A DNA stretch of 64,000 nucleotides from Malaya genurostris (taxonomy: Eukaryota > Arthropoda > Insecta > Diptera > Culicidae): NCBI RefSeq assembly GCF_030247185.1, contig NC_080572.1, forward strand, positions 159,303,580 through 159,367,579, written 5' to 3'. The notes below the pieces were generated by a model. It saw only the letters and a list, made by a program, of their open reading frames with translations, had not been told where the DNA came from and did not search any database. Shown one piece after another: positions 61,966 through 64,000 of the stretch. A program made the translations under genes and the position numbers. Each line of letters starts with the position of its first letter. Position 1 is the first letter of the stretch.

Positions 61966-64000
61966 GATAAATAAACTGTTTGGTGCGGACGCATTACCGT
62001 GAATAAAAATCAATACAGAATCATCAGTGAATTTTTGTTGCAAAATCTTCAAGATATGGATGTGAATAAAATGTGGTTTTAACAGTTGCCACTTGTTATA
62101 CTTGGATAGTAACACTCAAACTTCTCTGTATAAATAGTATGACTGCTCTGTTTTTATTTCACTGAAATTTGTATAATGCCATATGGCATAAGGGTTGAAT
62201 GAAGAAGAGGCCTATAAATTTTCATATTTCACAAATATATGAGTAATAACGATCCGAGATGAAAAAAATCACGAATGCTGTCCAAACACCGTCTGCCACC
62301 GCTGATATCATATTCACCAAAAGAAATCGCGCTTTACTTCGTCTTTCTTCTTTACTTGCATGGTACTGAATGTCGGGTTCCGTCCTATATATGAACCTTT
62401 TTTCTACGTAACTATTTATTAGATCTTTCTTTACACCCACAACCCACAAACATGAAGACAACTATACTCATGATTTTTCATTTGAAATCGTCGAAAATAA
62501 CTCTGTAATGAAACAAATTGTTCTTCATAACTGCAAAAACAATGAATTACTCTCTACGTGCAATAAATCCAGTCTATATATGGTAATATTCAGAAAATTG
62601 TTTATGACTAAATTAATAATATAGAAGACAAAACTGTTCGTTATTATTTTACATTATTTACTTTTTCAGGGCGAGCTAATCGCTTGGGAAACACCAGTAG
62701 TTAAATCATCAACATAAACTAATCCTTTGAGTACATATTTTCAAATGACTGACAGTCGATCGAATAGAACGAGGTAGCACATAAAATAGCATGATCTAAT
62801 TGTGAATAATTCATATATTTGAGCATTCTACGAATATATTAGGAAAGTTGACATTAAAAAACTACTAACAAATAAACATGTCATATGCAACAAATTATAG
62901 CAATGTTTTAATGAAAACGTTGGAATTATTTTAAAATTTCAATTCCTGGCTACACGGCTAATGAAAATGCGATTCATAAATAAAAACCTGAAGAGTTGGC
63001 AGAAAAGCTTGTTCATTATTCATATGTAACATGTATTTGTGCTTTCATTCCCTTCGCTGTATAAGTGAAATGGAAAGCACAATTGGATAGTGCCAGTTAA
63101 TATCTCATGTAGTTTAAGTTTGAGTGAGTAAAGCTCTCATCAATATGAACACGTTTTTTTCTTGTCCCGCATGCTGTTCCCAAAACATAAAATATGTAAA
63201 AAAAAGCAACCCAATCATAGGTGTGAGACGGGAAAAAATAAATATGCGAATAAAAACAAAACTGATAATGTATTCATTTCTGCATGGTATAATATTGCGC
63301 GTTGGTGAAAATTGACCATTGCGCCGTTTTTCAACTTCCTTCCAGTTTTAAACAACTCCCGGTCACATTTTGTTATACGTTCAACTACAGATAGGGTGAG
63401 CAGAGTTATTGTATGTGGCGAAAGTTGATTTCCATAGCATACTACAGCTTTTCCTATCCACCCACCTCATTCTTCACGTTCTCTTCCTGGTAACATATTA
63501 CTTTTTTACTTCTGTATGCCTGTACGAATACCGGCGTTTGCCGTTTTTAGGACAAAGAAAAGTATCTATGATTCTACACCGTTCTAAAAATCGAACGCCA
63601 ATAAAAGAGAACCCGATGAACATTTTCCTAGTATGTTGTTTATTCCAAATGTTGAATAATGCATTCAGGTGTTGTTACTATCTTCCCAAATTAACCAACT
63701 TGTAGTAGTCAACCTTTTTTCCATTTCAAGCATTTACAAGTTGTTTTTTTTTGTTCGTTGTAATTCAACAAAGTTTTATATTTCTGCACACAATTCTGCC
63801 TATCGGCTTTTCTCTTTGCGTTGTTTCTTACACTATATGTCCATAAAATAAAATATCGATTTTAGCTTGTTTTTTATGTTCTCTCTACTGCACTACCTCT
63901 CAATTCTTTACTGTAGCCTTTGCTTTCCTGACCAGTCATGCCACATGTTGTTTCTATACAAGAAGCTCGTCGTTTTGCTTTCTCCCTTTCTCTCGATAGT
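61966..64000. other. AT-rich stretch to the window end, no gene seen
   Basis: No recognisable gene, repeat end or RNA. ORFs at 63124-63315, 63409-63705 and 63669-63851 are not recognised. The last 100 bases become C/T-rich on the plus strand. Confidence 0.4.

Overview
The window looks like non-coding, transposon-rich DNA from a mosquito genome, probably a culicine; the genus is not determined. The case rests on AT-rich sequence, an insect BTB gene with a 61 bp intron, and element families well known from mosquitoes: ITmD37E, DD37D and DD41D Tc1/mariner relatives, an irritans-type mariner, I-clade, Jockey-like and RTE-clade LINEs, and a tRNA-derived SINE. I see one host gene with conserved coding sequence. 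It is on the minus strand at 45.06-45.49 kb: two exons of a BTB/POZ protein of the pipsqueak-like group. Splice sites lie at both outer edges, so much of the rest may be introns or flanks of that gene (inference).

Layout. 0-10 kb: a 167-bp tandem repeat, I-clade and Jockey-like LINE remnants and an AT-rich minisatellite. 10-21 kb: mostly unique AT-rich DNA, degraded copies of a dispersed repeat (here HINE-A) and two SINE copies. 21.9-24.0 kb: a rearranged element with Helentron/HINE-like ends that carries pieces of histone genes (H2B promoter and start, H2A C-terminal fragment, histone 3' stem-loop). 26-31.6 kb: an I-clade 5' fragment, long (TA)n tracts, a pair of related repeats, a Harbinger-type MITE and a DD37D element whose two ends are copies of the same end. 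32-36.7 kb: two MITEs with clear target duplications, a complete HINE-A copy and a long compound microsatellite. 37-38.8 kb: an ITmD37E element sitting inside an inverted-repeat element. 40.2-41.6 kb: a large imperfect palindrome around a (TA)n tract. 47-49.8 kb: two HINE-A copies, one holding a DD41D element. 52.3-53.4 kb: a second copy of the histone-promoter element, in opposite orientation, with an endonuclease-like ORF. 55.3-60.3 kb: a stack of nested insertions. 60.7-62.0 kb: a broken RTE-clade LINE.

Two families share one architecture: an inverted subterminal repeat near each end, plus a short hairpin just outside the 3' one. The abundant family (HINE-A) has it, and so does the histone-carrying element. 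This is the layout described for Helentrons and their non-autonomous HINE/DINE derivatives. The most interesting observation is that the histone-carrying element occurs twice, inverted, about 30 kb apart. The two copies share both the H2B-type promoter (CCAAT box and TATA box) and the same 3' end. No intact transposase or reverse transcriptase was found. Every TE protein has at least one frameshift, stop codon or deletion.
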